DNA of 5,465 bases from Syntrophaceae bacterium (GTDB taxonomy: Bacteria; Desulfobacterota; Syntrophia; Syntrophales; UBA5619). A model generated the notes under the pieces. It saw nothing but the letters and a program-made list of their open reading frames with translations, had not been told where the DNA came from and searched no databases. The stretch is from the NCBI GenBank assembly GCA_919902745.1, contig CAKKRN010000036.1, positions 11,851-17,315 on the forward strand, in the 5' to 3' direction. The position numbers and the translations under genes are program-made. Below, in pieces: positions 5,427-5,465 of this stretch (the first letter of the stretch is position 1; every line of letters begins with the position of its first letter).

Positions 5427-5465
5427 TGCCGCATGCTCTTTACAAGGGGACACGATGCGGCATCG
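5417..5465. repeat. Palindromic element, site 5: half-copy plus full copy cut by the window end
   Basis: GGGGACATGATGCCGCAT (5417-5434) matches the first 18 bases of the site 1 core, then diverges. After GCTCTTTACAA, a second copy begins at 5446: GGGGACACGATGC, a central G (5459) and GCATCG, where the window stops. The order (a T-type half-copy, a short spacer, then a C-type core) is the same as at site 2, with half-starts 29 nt apart here and 24 nt there. The half-copy overlaps the 3' end of the glycosyltransferase gene: GGG ACA TGA encodes its last two residues and stop. Confidence 0.85.

Noticed and set aside
4098..5453. A 451-codon open frame on the - strand opposite the glycosyltransferase
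   Set aside because: The + strand frame has complete GT4 motifs and a strong ribosome site; the antisense product is compositionally biased and unrecognisable.
1921..5465. CRISPR array
   Set aside because: The copies are irregularly spaced by hundreds of bases and lie within genes, in both orientations, with no spacer-like units.

Overview
The window looks like chromosomal DNA from a GC-rich Gram-negative bacterium. An outer-membrane lipoprotein carrier (LolA type) implies a diderm, and the mix of a long-type branched-chain aminotransferase, LolA and a GH133 glycogen debranching enzyme next to a GT4 glycosyltransferase would fit a Desulfobacterota (deltaproteobacterial) genome. That placement is an impression, not something the sequence proves. 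All convincing genes are on the + strand.

Layout: (1) 1-936, the 3' part of a branched-chain amino acid aminotransferase, cut by the window start. (2) 937-1090, a short AT-richer gap with a weak 12-nt periodic repeat. (3) 1091-1915, a LolA-like periplasmic carrier with an unusually long N-terminal extension whose DNA holds several small hairpins. (4) 1921-1971, a 51-nt near-perfect palindrome between genes. (5) 2002-4074, a bacterial/archaeal-type glycogen debranching enzyme (amylo-alpha-1,6-glucosidase). (6) 4167-5426, a GT4 glycogen-synthase-like glycosyltransferase. The last two probably form an alpha-glucan storage module. The aminotransferase and LolA are unrelated housekeeping functions.

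The most notable content is not a gene. A 27-nt palindromic element (half-site GGGGACAYGATGC, one central C/G, then the mirrored half GCATCRTGTCCCC) recurs through 1921-5465 and is absent from the first 1.9 kb. There are four intact cores, one core cut by the window end, and two extra half-copies. One copy is intergenic, three sites lie inside the debranching-enzyme gene without breaking its frame, and one supplies the stop codon of the glycosyltransferase. The three coding insertions are each read in a different frame, so one DNA sequence gives three different peptides, and the copy in the stop-prone frame carries the base that avoids the stop. Some copies are extended by arms that are self-complementary but differ from site to site. 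This resembles in principle the gene-inserted palindromic elements of Rickettsia, but I do not recognise this family, and no transposase is visible here to mobilise it.
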